Origin: Coniella vitis
Taxonomy: Eukaryota; Ascomycota; Sordariomycetes; Diaporthales; Schizoparmaceae
Direction: 5' to 3'
NCBI GenBank assembly: GCA_011317545.1
Contig: WUJK01000009.1
Span: 558,001-622,000 of the forward strand
DNA: 64,000 nt
Within the stretch, counting starts at the first letter, position 1, and every line of letters begins with the position of its first letter. The position numbers were made by a program, and so were the translations under genes. Below, one piece after another: positions 12,091 to 24,200 of the stretch. Below the pieces are notes generated by a model that saw only the letters and a list, made by a program, of their open reading frames with translations, was not told where the DNA came from and searched no databases.

Positions 12091-14748
12091 TCACCACGTG
12101 GCTTTGTCTTTGTTCAAACTCCAAGTGTGATTCGTGCTCTGGACCACCTGCTCTCCGGTTGGGAGGGAAACCTCATAGTCCAAGGTCAGCCTGGCCCCTT
12201 TGCCCGCCTTGAGCACAACCTCCCACCTGATCTGGCCGTCTTCCTCCACGGACGCCACAGCCCTACCCCAGTCCTTACCGTCCTTGCCTTGACCGCCACT
12301 CTGCACACCAGTCGAGACCTCGGCGCCACCTTTGACAAGGCCTCGCGGATTCAGCACCGCGACTTTTATCTTCTCGTCCTCGCTAACGGGAACCTGGTCC
12401 AGCACCGTGAGGTGGATCGGCTTGCCATTGGCATCGTCCCGAGTACTGATGAGGGTAATGCAGCGGGTATAGATGGTGCTATCCTCCTTGTTAAACACGC
12501 CACTTGTGCTGCGCTTGACGTCCGCTTTGGGGTACAGAACCCGGATGGAGGGGTCGACACCCAGGCTAAGCGAGAACGAGTCGCCAGACCAACACTGGGG
12601 AATCGAAGAGCGCCCAAGGAAGGCACCGTCGAGTGTCAAGCCCGCGGGGCCCTTGAGCAGCGAGAGCTTGCTCGAGTTGTGGATTTTGGCTCTGAGGAAG
12701 GCGGCTGGGCGGAGTTTTGCAATGACGACGCGGCTAAAGTCCACCTTGGCCAGGGAGAGGCGGGCGACGCGTTGCTTGGAAGGTGTGAAACTTGGTACGA
12801 GGGTTTTGGTACCAGGCATATCATACGTGGTTGTCAAACCAGTCTCTTCCATCTCCGACTCTGGAAACTCCAAGACGGACTTGTCGTCATCTGCGTCATT
12901 GCTCTCCTTTGGTGCACCAAGGCCGCCAAAGAGACTTGGAGATGCCTTGACTTGAGGTGGTGGAGGAGGAGGCGTTGATGTAGCTTGAGGATGAACACCA
13001 AACAAGCCATGTGACTGGAATGTTGGTTTAGACTGGTTTGAAGCATTCTGAGATCCGAATGGGCTAGGGAAACTGTTGGTCTGAATTGTCTGGGTGGCAG
13101 CAGCTGGACCAGGGTTACCAAAGAGCCCGCCCGAGCCAGTTGCCCGTGGTGCTGGGGCGGAAGCATTTCTCTGGGCATCATGGAATGCATTGGGAGCAGA
13201 TGCGGTTTGAGGAGCCTGAGATATAGCAGGTGGCTGAGCTTGTTCGAACGCATACTTTGGAGAAGTGGTCTGTAAGAGTCAAGATTGTCAGCCATGATCA
13301 ACAATCAAACCTTTACACACACCAAACCCACCAGAGACAGAAATACTGCAAAGCGAGAAACCTAAAGTATCGAGAGAAGGAACAGGAAAAACCACAAGAC
13401 TTACCTTGGGTACATTCATCTCGGCGGGCACCCCGAATAGCTTAGCCCGTTCCCACGGCCCATTTCCAGCTACAGTGTTGACATATCGAGCCTCTTGACG
13501 AGCCGCCCGTTCCTCAACACTATACGCAATATCATCAGCGCCTCGAGCGGCATTCTTGCCTCCCAATTGGATTCGCCAAGGCACGAGCTTGGGGATGGAC
13601 CCAGACAGGCCAGAAAAGTCTGCTTGCGAGGTCGATAACACAATTTTGCAGCTTTTCCAAGTCTCCGAAGTAGTGTTGGTAAGCTGTGCATCAAACAGGA
13701 CAGTGGCAGCATTAGAGGTTGTGTTCAACTGGACATCATAGCATGGGGACCAAAAAGCGGCCGAAGTCACATAGGAGATGGACAAGTCGCACGTGGACGG
13801 ATGGGAAGGCTCAAGATTGGTTTGCATTGGGCTATCAACCTGCTCAGGCACCGGCTTCACCAGATCAATTGCACTTGCCACGGAGGACCGTCGGGTCGAT
13901 ACGGGCGTATACTCCGAGTTGTCGATGGTGACCATTACCGTGTAGCACTGCCGAGGCCAGAATCGCTTCTGCTCAGACCTCTGACGGCGCTGCTGCTCAC
14001 GTTTTTGTTGTCTTCGTTTGGCTTCCAGCTCCGCCTGCTTGCGCTTGGCTTTTTGTGCCTTTCTCAGCGATTTGTTGGCCTTGGATTTCTCTTGGAGCAG
14101 CTTCTTATCGAGCTTGGCAGCTGATTCGCGAAGCGCAGTCAGCTGCTTCTCAAGTTCACATTGAAGGCGAGAACCCATCATATAATCATCAAAGATGATG
14201 CTGCGTTGGTCACGATAAGCGCTGACGATCTCACCCAGATCCGCGCCGGACTTGGGCTCGATCTTGGCACTGAAGCACTCGAGCATTTTAAGACGACAAT
14301 CAGCGTTCGACACGACTTCCTTGGCGCTCTTCAGGTCACTGCAAAGAGCCGAGATCTTCTGTTGGGTATCATTGATCTCACTAGACAGCGCAAGAGTGGT
14401 GGCCGAGTCAGAGCTAGCGTCGAGAGACTCGTCACCCTCCTCGTCCTCGTCATTACCACCATCCTCATCTTGATCATCGTCTGGAACAGGGTGCAGGTCA
14501 TCGAAAAGTTCATGATTGGGCAGCAGTTCAACCGAAATGTCAGTAATCAGTGCGGAACCAGTTCCTTCGACCTTGATCGAATTGGGATCTGTGGTCGGCG
14601 TCAGGCCAAGGATGGAAACTTGATTGAGGCCCTGTTTCAGCAGAATGTCTTTGAGGTCACGCACGACTTGGGCTCGTGTGGGAAAGAGAGTCACAGCCCG
14701 CGTGGGCAAGTCGCGCACAGAAACCTCTTGCCTTTCAATATGTGCCAT
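12091..14748 (-). CDS. DUF4140/DUF4139 domain protein with GLFG-like linker
   Basis: Exons 14748-13405 and 13269-12091 give 840 aa; the single intron is 135 nt (GT-AG, phase 0). The ATG at 14748 sits in a strong AAAATGG context. The N-terminal part (about residues 5-130) matches the DUF4140 pattern, including the 'ATLFPTRAQVVR'-like start typical of the family. A long charged coiled coil rich in Lys, Arg and Gln follows at about 195-270. The DUF4139 beta-rich region runs from about 290 to the C-terminus, ending in a Trp-containing tail. It is interrupted at about 450-565 by a low-complexity insert with FG motifs: GLFG at 496-499 and 536-539, PFG at 518-520, LFG at 561-563. DUF4139 proteins resemble bacterial mucoidy-inhibitor-A-like proteins; the biochemical role in fungi is unknown to me. 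Confidence 0.85.
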
Positions 14749-15944
14749 TTTCACGTTAGTTGAATGAGCCAGTCACAACAAGTGGGCGTGGGTATTGGGA
14801 ACCTGGAGGAGCAACGAAGCTGTAGCCGATGTTAGAGGCCAGTGGGTGTAGTGGATGAGGAAGAGCTTTGGGAGCGCTGGGTGGGCAACTGGAAGAGTAT
14901 CCGCGTAGTATTTATATTGGCAGGTGGGTTAGGCAGCAGGGCAGCCAAAACGTGACAATTTGTAAGCAGCGTCTGTCATTGCTCAAAGATCAAGGGCAAA
15001 GAGTCGGTTTCAATTGTCACAACAGTTGACTATATAAACCAACAAGATGCATCCCTGTCACGTACGACCATACCTAGTGGAAAACTTGGGATCCCGTCCG
15101 CTCTCCCCTAAATAAGCCACTAAGGGCCGGATTAGTAGTTAAGTGGGTGACCATTAGCGAATACCCGGTGTTGTACGTTTTGATGTCGTTTTTGCTCCTC
15201 CTTTTTTCTCTGGCGCGATACACCTTCCAAAGTTTGTGCATCTGGCACCAAGACATCAAAGCAATCGGAATAAGGTCAATAAGATCCGAGTCTTGAGTAT
15301 TCTCCTGGTGACAAGCCTTTTGTCATCTGGTTACTGATCAGTATTGCAATGCTTATTACATAATGATAACAAGATGCCTGAAGCTCCATCTTTTCCATAA
15401 CACGCTATTGGTTAATGCTTAGTCTGCCTTATCCACTCGCCTAATATCTCGTATTCATGTACTATGTACGGTAGGCAGAAGCCAAGCCCGTGATGTGACT
15501 CAACGCAAAGTCCAGAAGGGGAGCAATAGGGTCAAGGCATGACATACCAGCTTATTGCATGACATTATGTGGCATATGTATATGCCCTTAGGCTTTTGGT
15601 GCAATATGGGGCTGCGCTATGCTTGGGAAACTGACGAGCATTGTCGCTCTGTCTAACCATTAACAATCCAGCGGACGAGGGTTTAGCGAATTCGTTTAAG
15701 AGGTCGCTACTACCTGCGTTCGATTGAATCAAGGTCATCATGTTAGGTAATTCACATCCTTGGAACGTATGGATAGAAAAGCGTTGTAAACGAGTCGATT
15801 GACATTTCTCTTTTATATTTTCAGCTAAAGCTGTCCCATTACCCAAGGTATCATAGATATCGTAAATCATTCTTTCGAGTCCAGGCTCACGTCCTCAACT
15901 GGCCCAGCCAGATCTCTCCATAGTATTATATCCGTGCCTGTTTC
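14749..15944. other. Intergenic stretch
   Basis: Promoter region of the DUF4139 gene (14749 to about 15050) and 3' flank of the Hsp20 gene. One ACTATGTA motif occurs at 15461. The frame at 15565-15870 has no recognisable features. No gene is supported. Confidence 0.5.
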
Positions 15945-16562
15945 TTAATGACCAGCATGTTCGATCTCAACTTGCTTGTGCTCCTCGATACGGTCCTTCT
16001 CCTTCTTGGGCACCGTGATTGTCAGAACGCCATATGCCAGCTTGGCCAGAGTCTCATCCTGCTTGACGTCCACAGGGAAGTTGAACGCCCTTGCCACCTC
16101 TCCCATCTTCCTCTCCCTCTTCAAGAAGTGAACGGGCTTCTCCTCCTTCTTGTGGTGCTTGTCCTTATTCGTCAGGGACTCGGTGGACGACGACTGCAGA
16201 GCTTCGTCAGGCAGTGGCTGGCGCTTGATCGACGCGTCAATGAAGAGCGTGCGGGCGCCCGTCCACTTGAGCTTGACGTCCGACTTGTCGCGGAGCCCTG
16301 GCAGCTCAATGTCGAGGTGGTACGCGGTCGCCGTCTCGCGTATGTCGGTGGGTGGGGCAGCCAGAGGGTAATTGTCGCCATACGGGTGGGTGAAGTCGTG
16401 CACGGCGTGCTGGGCTACCTTGAGAGGTGCTGGCACGTGGCGGTGGTGCTTGGGAATGGATGTTGTGTGGTATGGCTCGGGAGAGTAGTAGTACCACCCT
16501 GGGTAGTAGTACTTGGGCGCATTGGGGCCTGGGAGCTGTGGCTCAATGATTTCCTCCGCCAT
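15945..16562 (-). CDS. Hsp20/alpha-crystallin small heat-shock protein
   Basis: Single exon, 205 aa; the ATG is in a GAAATGG context. The N-terminal 60 residues are rich in Tyr, Pro and His. The alpha-crystallin domain spans about residues 70-190. It starts with PPTDIRETATAYHLDIELPG, is interrupted by a charged Lys/Glu/Ser insert, and closes with the family's diagnostic GVLTITVPKK strand. The tail is Glu/Lys/His-rich. Small heat-shock proteins are ATP-independent holdases that bind unfolding clients in the cytosol. The loop insert before the GEVARAFNFPVDV segment is longer than in short Hsp20s but common in fungal Hsp30-type proteins. The promoter carries a TATA box and a stress-element core, consistent with stress induction. 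Confidence 0.92.
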   Translation of the reverse strand: MAEEIIEPQLPGPNAPKYYYPGWYYYSPEPYHTTSIPKHHRHVPAPLKVAQHAVHDFTHPYGDNYPLAAPPTDIRETATAYHLDIELPGLRDKSDVKLKWTGARTLFIDASIKRQPLPDEALQSSSTESLTNKDKHHKKEEKPVHFLKRERKMGEVARAFNFPVDVKQDETLAKLAYGVLTITVPKKEKDRIEEHKQVEIEHAGH

Positions 16563-19254
16563 TTCTGTTGTGATTTGTTGTGTTGTGTTGTAGATAGCCT
16601 TTTGTGGTTTCTGTTTTCCTTTGTAATGGCAGTTGTGATGCTGAAGCAGTCGACTCCTCAGAGATCAAATTGTGGTTGTCGGTGTACGATGGAGTTTCAA
16701 ATGTTGTACAGCCGCCAACATCTTGGTTACTATCTCTTTTATATAGGGGACAAAAAGTGCAATCAAGTATCAAATCCCTCATTGAACAAGGTTTTTGGCC
16801 GGTGCTAGAAAGATCTGGCGACTGCTCATCATACGGACATCCGGTTTTCTAGAGGCCTCGGGCGATGCTAGGAGGTTCCACGAGTGGAGACCTCGAACCA
16901 CTTTTTACGGCTGGACCCGAGCCCTAGTGAGCTCCCTGGTTCATATCTCTATTCTCGGCCGAGTCGCGGACTTGCAGGTTTGCCTATACCATGTGTTCTG
17001 GCCTTTTTCATGTCTTTGCAACTCCTGGCTCTTGTAGACTAGAAGTCGAGAAGGCTAGAAATATGGCTTGTATAACTTCTGAGGAGTTGTACTTGTGCTT
17101 TAGGCTGGAGATGGCTACTGTGGTCTGTATTCTTCAATTTGGGCGTTAAGTAGTTCTGCTTAACCAAGCTGACCAATTCTTAGAGGGCACTCATTTTCTC
17201 GGACTTGTTTCCACCATCCTTAGGATGGAACAAATAATTAGTCGGGCTTGCTTGCGCGACATTCGGTCCAAGTGCTCAAGTCTAGTGAAGGATCAACTAC
17301 TACAACGTCGTTTTGTCGGGTCTTGCGCTGACTGAAAATACGCAGAGGCTCGCCAGATTTGAATAGCTGCGACCCACTGAGCTTGGTGACTCCATGCCTT
17401 GGAAAACACCCAAAACAATAATAAACCGCTACCTGAGCGTGGACGCAAGCAAGCAGTTTCCCAAAGCAACCAGTCATGATATAGAGGGTCATGTAAGAGA
17501 CTTGTGTGTTTGCTAAGCGATGAGGCTTGTATGAACTTTGCAAGCCATTCTATCTTGAACTTGCCTGACTTCACATCTGAGTATGATGAGAGATCGACTT
17601 TACATACGGCATTCATCTAAATCATATCTCATGGCTCTTTTGTTGAGTGAGAGACCCCGTGTATTCAAGCAATAAATACTTAAATTACTCTAGACGTTCG
17701 TTTTCGTTTCTTCAAAACTTTACTCGCTTTCTTCGTCCTTCATGAGTGCACCACATTATTGCTTGAAGTTAGAAAGCATAATTATTTCGAAACTCATTAG
17801 CACTCTCTGCCCAAGAACAGTAAACACGATGCTCCCCCAAATCGCCCATTCTCTGTCTTCTCTATTACTTAGGTCAAGCCTTGCTGTAGCACACCACCTC
17901 CATGAGCGGCAACCCAGCCCCCCCCCCCAACCCCGGCCCTCCTCTCCGAGCCACAACACACATACCAACCAGCACCGCAAGCCTCATCGAAGCGAAGATC
18001 TCTCCCATCACCTGCGTTGTCGCAATCCACACACCGTGACCATGTCCTATCTTGACTGGTTCACCTCGTCGCACAAGGTCGACTGCGCGGATCAAAGTTC
18101 CCTCCCGGCTTCCGAGGTCTGCTGGACCGCCAACGCCACCACGGGTGCGCCTTCTTGGTGTGAAGCGCGGGGGACCCCGTGTATCAGCATGGAGTACTAT
18201 TGGAGTGGGCCTGCCCTCGGCCGCGTGACAGCTGTACGGTTGGGTTCTCTACTGCGGCGGGCCGAGTGTGGGAGCTGGGGCAAGGGCCATGTTGACTGCG
18301 GCGATTGGGCAAGACGTCAATAAGTTGGTCATGTTTTCACCTCTCGTTGAACTCTGTGCCAGTAGGGGGGAAGTTATTCCCGTATTCTCGGTTGAAACAC
18401 TCGAGAGAGTGAATCTATGGCAGATCTTTGCATGACCAAGGTCCTTCATAGCCCCCCGGCTGGACCACTCACGCAGTTGGGATTCTACGGTGTGACTTCA
18501 ACGGATTTGGCGCCTGTGCCTTTGTTCCACGTTTCAGCCAAAAGCTGCAGTCGGGACGAACAGAACAATGCCACGTGCGTGACGCTGTTGCCTGCGATCT
18601 TTTGGCACTCGCGGAATGGTATACGTCGTGATGACGACGAGGCACCGCTCTATTGCTGCGTCGGCCGGTAGGATCCAAGTACGGATTTTTCTTTGGTCAG
18701 CTTTGTCTCCCCCAGATGCTTTTGCATTTTCATACTACAACAACGACAACAACAAACGATACGTATGTACTGTGAATGGCTACTCAAAGCTAGTACACCT
18801 GAAGGGAGGGCTGTTGGGAGCCAAATGAGAACGCCCCCCGGAAATATCATTCATTGCTTTCGGCTCACCGGGATGTTGCATGCAGGATGGGTGTATTGTA
18901 CCTAGTAATAAACGGCCACACAGCAGATAAGCTAGCTGTTCTTGTCCTCTTGCAGACAAAAAAGAAACGTGACATGTTGTGTTCAACGTTCATTGACCCC
19001 GCTGCTAGCCGCAGCGTTTTTATTTTTTATTTCGTGAAACACACCACCAATATCGGGAGGTTGGGTCGCCATGTGAGAGAAAGAGAGATCTTTACTGCGG
19101 CTTTGTGGTATCGCAAATCGCATCGTCACCACTGCCAAACATATACACGACACTCGAAGTGTTGCTTCACATGAGATTTAGACACGTTTTGAATTGAGTC
19201 CGTAGCCGGACCATTGTTCAGGAAGAAAAAGAATTCGACGAGTACTCACTCACA
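16563..19254. other. Promoter region and gene-poor stretch
   Basis: The first few hundred bases are the Hsp20 promoter. Beyond that no gene is supported. A frame from 17829 or 18042 to 18323 (+) could encode a short Cys/Trp-containing peptide, but it has no domain, contains an eleven-C tract in the longer version, and lacks splice continuity. The remainder, 18324-19254, shows nothing recognisable. Confidence 0.45.
16737..16749 (-). promoter_or_regulatory. STRE-TATA module of the Hsp20 gene
   Basis: Reading on the minus strand, a CCCCT stress-response-element core (16749-16745) abuts a TATATAAAA box (16745-16737), about 175 bp upstream of the Hsp20 start codon. The spacing suits a core promoter. 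CCCCT is the binding core of Msn2/4-type zinc-finger regulators in yeast; use by this fungus is inferred. No clear heat-shock element (three alternating GAA/TTC units) was found nearby. Confidence 0.5.
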
Positions 19255-20341
19255 ATGGACATCGGATTGGAGTCCAAGCCCAACCCACGCGCTGAAGGCG
19301 CTTCATACCAACCATCACCACAGCTCCAGCATCTTCCCCCTATCCCCCAGTCGCAACCGTTCGACTCCTCCACTGTAATCTACAATCCTCTGCCTCCCAC
19401 CGTCGCAAGAACGACAGATGATTCTTCTCTTCCCCCTCCCCCATTGCAAGCAGTCCAGAATCCACGACACCCATCGGCCCAAGCAACCATCATCTCGAAA
19501 CCCAATCGATATGCGACCGCCTCACCAAGACAGGTCCATCCACAGCCACCACCCCCAGCAACCATCCAGCTCGCCAAAGCAGCCGTTGCAGAGGGCCTGC
19601 AAGAGCTTATAAGCCTGCAGCGGGGAGGGTACGCCGGGGTCGGAGGAGGGGGACGAGCAGATCGGTTCCGACTATGCTGTGGCACCGTGCTAGATGATGT
19701 CAAGGTCTTGCGCGATCAGGTCTTGTATATTGTCCACGAGGCAGAGTCGCACCGTTGGCGGAGGCTGCTGCTGGGCGGTATTATGTACGAGATTCTTTCT
19801 TCTTCTTCTTCTTCTTCTTCTTTTTGTCTTCTCTCATTCGCGTACCATAGTCTCGCCCGATTTGTTTTGGCACTTCTCAAGGCTTTCAAAAAAGTGAACA
19901 CTGGAGGTTTCATACTCAACCCCTGCGATGATGATGATGATGATGATGACGACGACAACGGTGCACAATACTTACAATAGTACATCTGCGTATAGGGCCT
20001 CTGTGATCCCGGCCCTCCGCGCAATCTTCCGCAAGCCACCACACGACCAGGACTCCGCAACAGACACTGAATATGCCTTCCACAAGAGCAAATCACTCAT
20101 GCGCCGCATCCTAGATCTCGGCGGCCGCAGTCTGCGCAAATTGGCGACGTGGAGTCTCATCGTCTTTGCTGCCGTCTATGTCTTTCAGAACGAGGTCAAG
20201 CTCAGGGTTGCCAGGACACTGGCCAAGAAACTCAAGCATTTGGGGATCAGGATCGCCAGGAGTGGTGAGGTGGATAGTGTTGGCGTTACCGAGAAGGATG
20301 TCAGGTTACTGGACAATTGGCGGTGGCGGGTTCTGGCTTGA
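19255..20341 (+). CDS. Proline-rich membrane protein, unknown function
   Basis: Proposed exons 19255-19784 and 19996-20341, 291 aa, with a 211-nt intron (donor GTACGA, acceptor TATAG). The ATG follows a plausible AT-rich leader (CACAATGG). Residues 1-110 are Pro/Gln/Ser/Thr-rich and probably disordered. A helical region at about 115-175 contains a charged stretch (EAESHRWRR). The second exon gives a basic helical part, one clear membrane helix (WSLIVFAAVYVF) and a basic tail ending in Leu-Ala. The intron contains TTC and GAT microsatellites, which explains why unspliced translation looks like poly-Ser. No family is recognised. An alternative donor at 19778 would break the frame. The function is open; a single-pass organelle or ER protein is one guess. 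Confidence 0.6.
19797..19825. repeat. TTC microsatellite (intronic)
   Basis: About eight tandem TTC units just downstream of the splice donor of the proline-rich membrane protein gene. Confidence 0.8.
19927..19950. repeat. GAT microsatellite (intronic)
   Basis: Seven to eight tandem GAT units near the 3' end of the same intron, continuing into a short GAC run. Confidence 0.8.
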
Positions 20342-21105
20342 TGCGTCAGGCCGAGTGACGTTGATTGAGAACAATATGAGACTTCAGTATTGCCCCTCTT
20401 GTACAATGCCATTACTGAAGATACATGGCTTGTTCCTTTGAAGCCATGAGAGTTGGTACTCTTTACAATGTAGGTCATCGAAGGCTAGTAAAGCGCCTTA
20501 TTGACAACGCTCTTTGTTGTCCCATAACGAGCCTTCAAGCTGCCGCCAACCCGATTTGCCGACCTTCTCTAGCAAACATGAAGGCATTTTGTCTCTGGCA
20601 ACTCCTCAGAGGTGCACAAACAATTTGTAAAAAGGGACACATGAGGGCATGGCCACGTGATGGTATATTGAAATGCATGATTAGAGCCAGTCTTCCTGCA
20701 TTGGCATTCCTCTTTCCACCAGCCACTTCACCCTGTCTCAAAAGAAGTGGAAAAGAAACCCAGCCGCCATTCCTCGGAACCCAATACCATGAGCGTTCGC
20801 CTCCCGTGGCTACTCGCGTCCCAGTGTGTGTATTCCCAACGCCCCAGCGCCCTCGTATATTTGTATGAGCGCAACCAAAAATCTAAGTCATCCCCCCCGA
20901 AAAAGCAACCGTCGCTAAATGCTGCGCCCAAAACAATTCCCTAGATCACGGAAGAATGGTATGTGTTTGTTCGTATGGATATATAGTCGTGGCGCCAGGC
21001 ATGATGGTGGTATATCAGACAGAAAAGAAATAAAGATGATGAGGTTGAAGGAGATGAGCGTGGATGGTGGATATCGTCATTGCTCGTAAGAGTCAGCCGG
21101 TATTC
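20342..21105. other. Convergent 3' region
   Basis: 3' flank shared by the membrane protein gene (+) and the mini zinc-finger gene (-). The frame at 20425-20868 has random-like composition. No gene is supported. Confidence 0.5.
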
Positions 21106-21219
21106 TCAACGCTTGCCGCAACCGTTGCAAACATTATCGCAGTCTGGGTTGAGGTGGCCACAACCGCAGCGCCAGTCGGCCTGGTCGCGGAGAAGGGCCT
21201 TGGACGGCGTTTCAGTCAT
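21106..21219 (-). CDS. 37-residue RanBP2-type mini zinc-finger protein
   Basis: A tiny frame of 37 codons plus a TGA stop, starting in a CACAATGAC context. The residues Trp16, Cys18, Cys20, Asn24, Cys31 and Cys34 reproduce the RanBP2 zinc-finger spacing W-x-C-x(n)-C-x3-N-x6-C-x2-C; the first knuckle has one intervening residue instead of the usual two to four. The N-terminal 15 residues are polar. Third codon positions are strongly G/C, as in neighbouring real genes and unlike the surrounding DNA. A polypyrimidine tract and TGCTAG acceptor about 30 nt upstream suggest a 5' UTR intron. RanBP2 fingers bind ubiquitin or single-stranded RNA in other proteins; which applies here, if either, is unknown. 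A longer spliced protein is possible, but the stop immediately after the finger argues that it ends here. Confidence 0.6.
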   Translation of the reverse strand: MTETPSKALLRDQADWRCGCGHLNPDCDNVCNGCGKR

Positions 21220-24200
21220 TGTGAATGTTGAGGAATCGAGTAGACTAGCAGGGAAGAGGCAGTTAGCGATATGTTCAATGCATCAATAACCTGGCTCACG
21301 ACTTGTGTTTACATAACCTGCACTGCAACAAATATATCGCCAAGTTGATTTTTAGACGTTTGGCTTGCGCTTCTTGGAATTTGCAGTTTGTGCAGAGCGA
21401 AAATTTTGGCACCAAGCTTTGGGGAAATAAGGTTTCAAAAGCGAATCATGGAGGCTCACATTTTTGCCGTTGTGGCACTCGGGATTTTTAGACGAAAAGA
21501 ATCCGTACACAGGCCGTCCAGATGGCTAGCGAAAGGCTAATAAGCTGGTCCGAGGCCCCCGCGTTTTGAAGTATGGTGTCGATCACTGCAACGTTCGAAG
21601 GACCGAAAGGCGGTTGTTGTTTGCCTTCTTGCAAGTGGGGCAAGTAAGGTGAGCGTCGATTTGGTGAAGAAAGGAGCAGTGATTGCTGGGCGGCGGGCGT
21701 GATCGAGAGCAAGGGATATTGAGCCTTGTACTAGGGCAAACAGGCAGGCGTGCAAGACGGAACCTTCCAGCTCAAGGGTAAGCTTTGGGATGGTTGGATG
21801 GCAGGATAGCAAGGAGCTAGTCTGAGTCTAGGCAAGAAGGCGCAAGGCGGAGGGAAGGCTGTCAAATTCTGAAGTCAAGGCAGGAAGTGAGAAGTGATCG
21901 GTCCAGGGGAGCGAGAGGAAGGGGCGTTCTGAAACCAGGCGAGGAGAGAATCGGCCTCTATTTCAAGTCGGGCTCGAGATGCCCATTTGCACGCTTGCAT
22001 CTGGCCACCCCCCCCCCCTGGGAAGCGCATGTCGCAAGCAGATGCAAAACTCATAATTAGACCACTGCAGGAAAATAGGAACCCTCGAATAAACAGAAAA
22101 CAGGAGCCTTGCGACAGGGCAGGGCCGAGTCATTGCCGTAATGGTTGTGTGAGCAGTGCAGCGAGTGAGTGGCAGCTAAGCAGCACAGCAAGGTCGAGGG
22201 TATGACGCTGCACGCCAAAGCAGGAACTGACGCCCCGTCCAGAAGCCCCATCAGTGCTTGCAAGGCCCCTGCTGGGGCAGACGGAGCCTTGGAGCCTTGG
22301 AGGGCCTGGACTGGACAGTGGAGAAGCACTGCAAAATTGACGGCTTTGATCGGCAAGAATGCGTGTCGCCCTTGCCCTGAATGGGAGTGCTCCCCTGGGC
22401 CCCTGGCTCCCCTGGCACCTGCCGTGGTCGAGGCCTTGGGCATAAGCCCGATTCGCCATGCGGTGTGGTTGGCTAAGCCAGCCCAGCCATTTTCGCCCTG
22501 GTGACTTTTACGACAGCCTGCTTTGCTGCTTTGCTTCATCAGCTCCAAGCTGGATGGCTGGCTGGCAGGGCCCACGGCACTTGAGCCCTTTGGACATGCC
22601 ATATGACGTAGCGACTGCGTGTTATGGGAGTAGGAATTTTGCGCAAATTCGAGGCATCATATGCCAACATGGACCCCTCCCTCCAAATTGCAATTACTAT
22701 GTACTTACTACCCAGTTTCCCCTCCGCTCGGGAATCAGTGTAGACCCTTTGACGCTGCCTGCCTGGTGTGGGCACAGGCGACGGCTGCCGGGTCCAACAT
22801 CATGCTACATAGTATATGTACATACTATGGATACATAGTAATAGTTGTTTGGTGGTGTTTTATGGTCACGCCCGTGTATCGATAGAAGAAAAGCACTTAT
22901 GTACCCATGTACTTCACGGATACTTGTCCCGGTCCTGCACTTCGGGCTGTTACATATGCACAGGTACTGACTGTACTGTACATAGTACTTACTGTACTGT
23001 ATTGTATTGGATGCATGCTACGGATAAAGGTACCGTGGAGATGAGCTCAGCAAAAGAAAAACTGCAGTCGGCAACCAGCTCAAATAGCCGATGCAACAGC
23101 GCCCTCCACCCTTCTCCTCCAATCTTGTCATGCTTATGTGTGCGTCTGCGAAGTACTTTACATGTGGCAGTGTGAGTTTATTAGGTGGGGGATTTTCGCA
23201 AACAAACTTGGGCGGGGAAATGGCTGCTGCAGTCCAATGCAGCCAGGCTCAGCCTTCTCCGGATAGCGCAGCTTTCGGGGGCCGGGGGGGGGGCGGCTGT
23301 TAAACTATTCATAGCCACCAGCTGCAAGCGATGGTGTGGACAGCGTTAGGCGGGCGGCCACTGACACTTGGAGGAGCAGCCACTAAACTAGCCCTGCTGT
23401 ATCTGCCGCCAGTCCACTGAACCCACTCGCACTAGGCCAACTGAACTGAAACCCCTTGCTGGAAACAACAAACAAAACGCTGCAGAGCACCCTGAGCACT
23501 CACGAATATTCTCTCGCAATCTCGACGCAACCCCTCGACCCGTCCTTTGTGCTAGTCCTCACCACACCATCTGATTGATATCCACCATCCGCCCACACCC
23601 GTCCAATGCAAGTTTGGGGATGCCTGGCAATGCTATGCTCAGCAGGCACAGCCAGGCTGCAAACCATCCGTGTGCTCTTCGCCTGTCAGATCCAGACGGA
23701 TCCGCGTCTCTGCTGCGTTTGAAAATGATACATTGGTTGGAGCGTCCGAAAATGGGCTGCTACAAGCTGCCGTTGCTGGCACAGACATCCATCTAATTAT
23801 GGCACCACTCGACAACAGGAGCTTGACAACACATGTCAGGGTGGCTACGTATACCCAGACGCTGCAGTTGTGCCATGAGACCTTCCACCAGCCGGGCGCC
23901 GTGCCTACGCGACGCTGGGCCAATAGTTTCTCCTGACTTCTTCCTATTTCGACTATTTTGGCCATTTCGGATACTGGCTCTGTCTAGGGCTTCGACGACC
24001 ACGGGACCTCTGGCATAGTCCCCTGGCTGACCGGTCTGGGTGCTCAGCCAAGTCACATGCCGACCACCTCTTCAAACTGTCGGTAGGTCTTCCCACCCGC
24101 CATCGTCCTTGTTTGCAACGCCGTATCGAGCAACCCTAACTTACTTGCTCGGAAAATACCAGAGAACTGACCGGCCGAAGAATGCAAGTCTCAATGGACA

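Noticed and set aside
17829..18323. Possible small secreted protein (+)
   Set aside because: The hydrophobic start is followed by a His/Pro/Arg-rich stretch encoded partly by a C homopolymer; no cysteine spacing or domain could be matched.
22057..22602. A 181-codon frame (-) in the gene-free tract
   Set aside because: Ala/Cys/His/Ser-rich without a domain; no homologous pattern recognised and no splice continuity.
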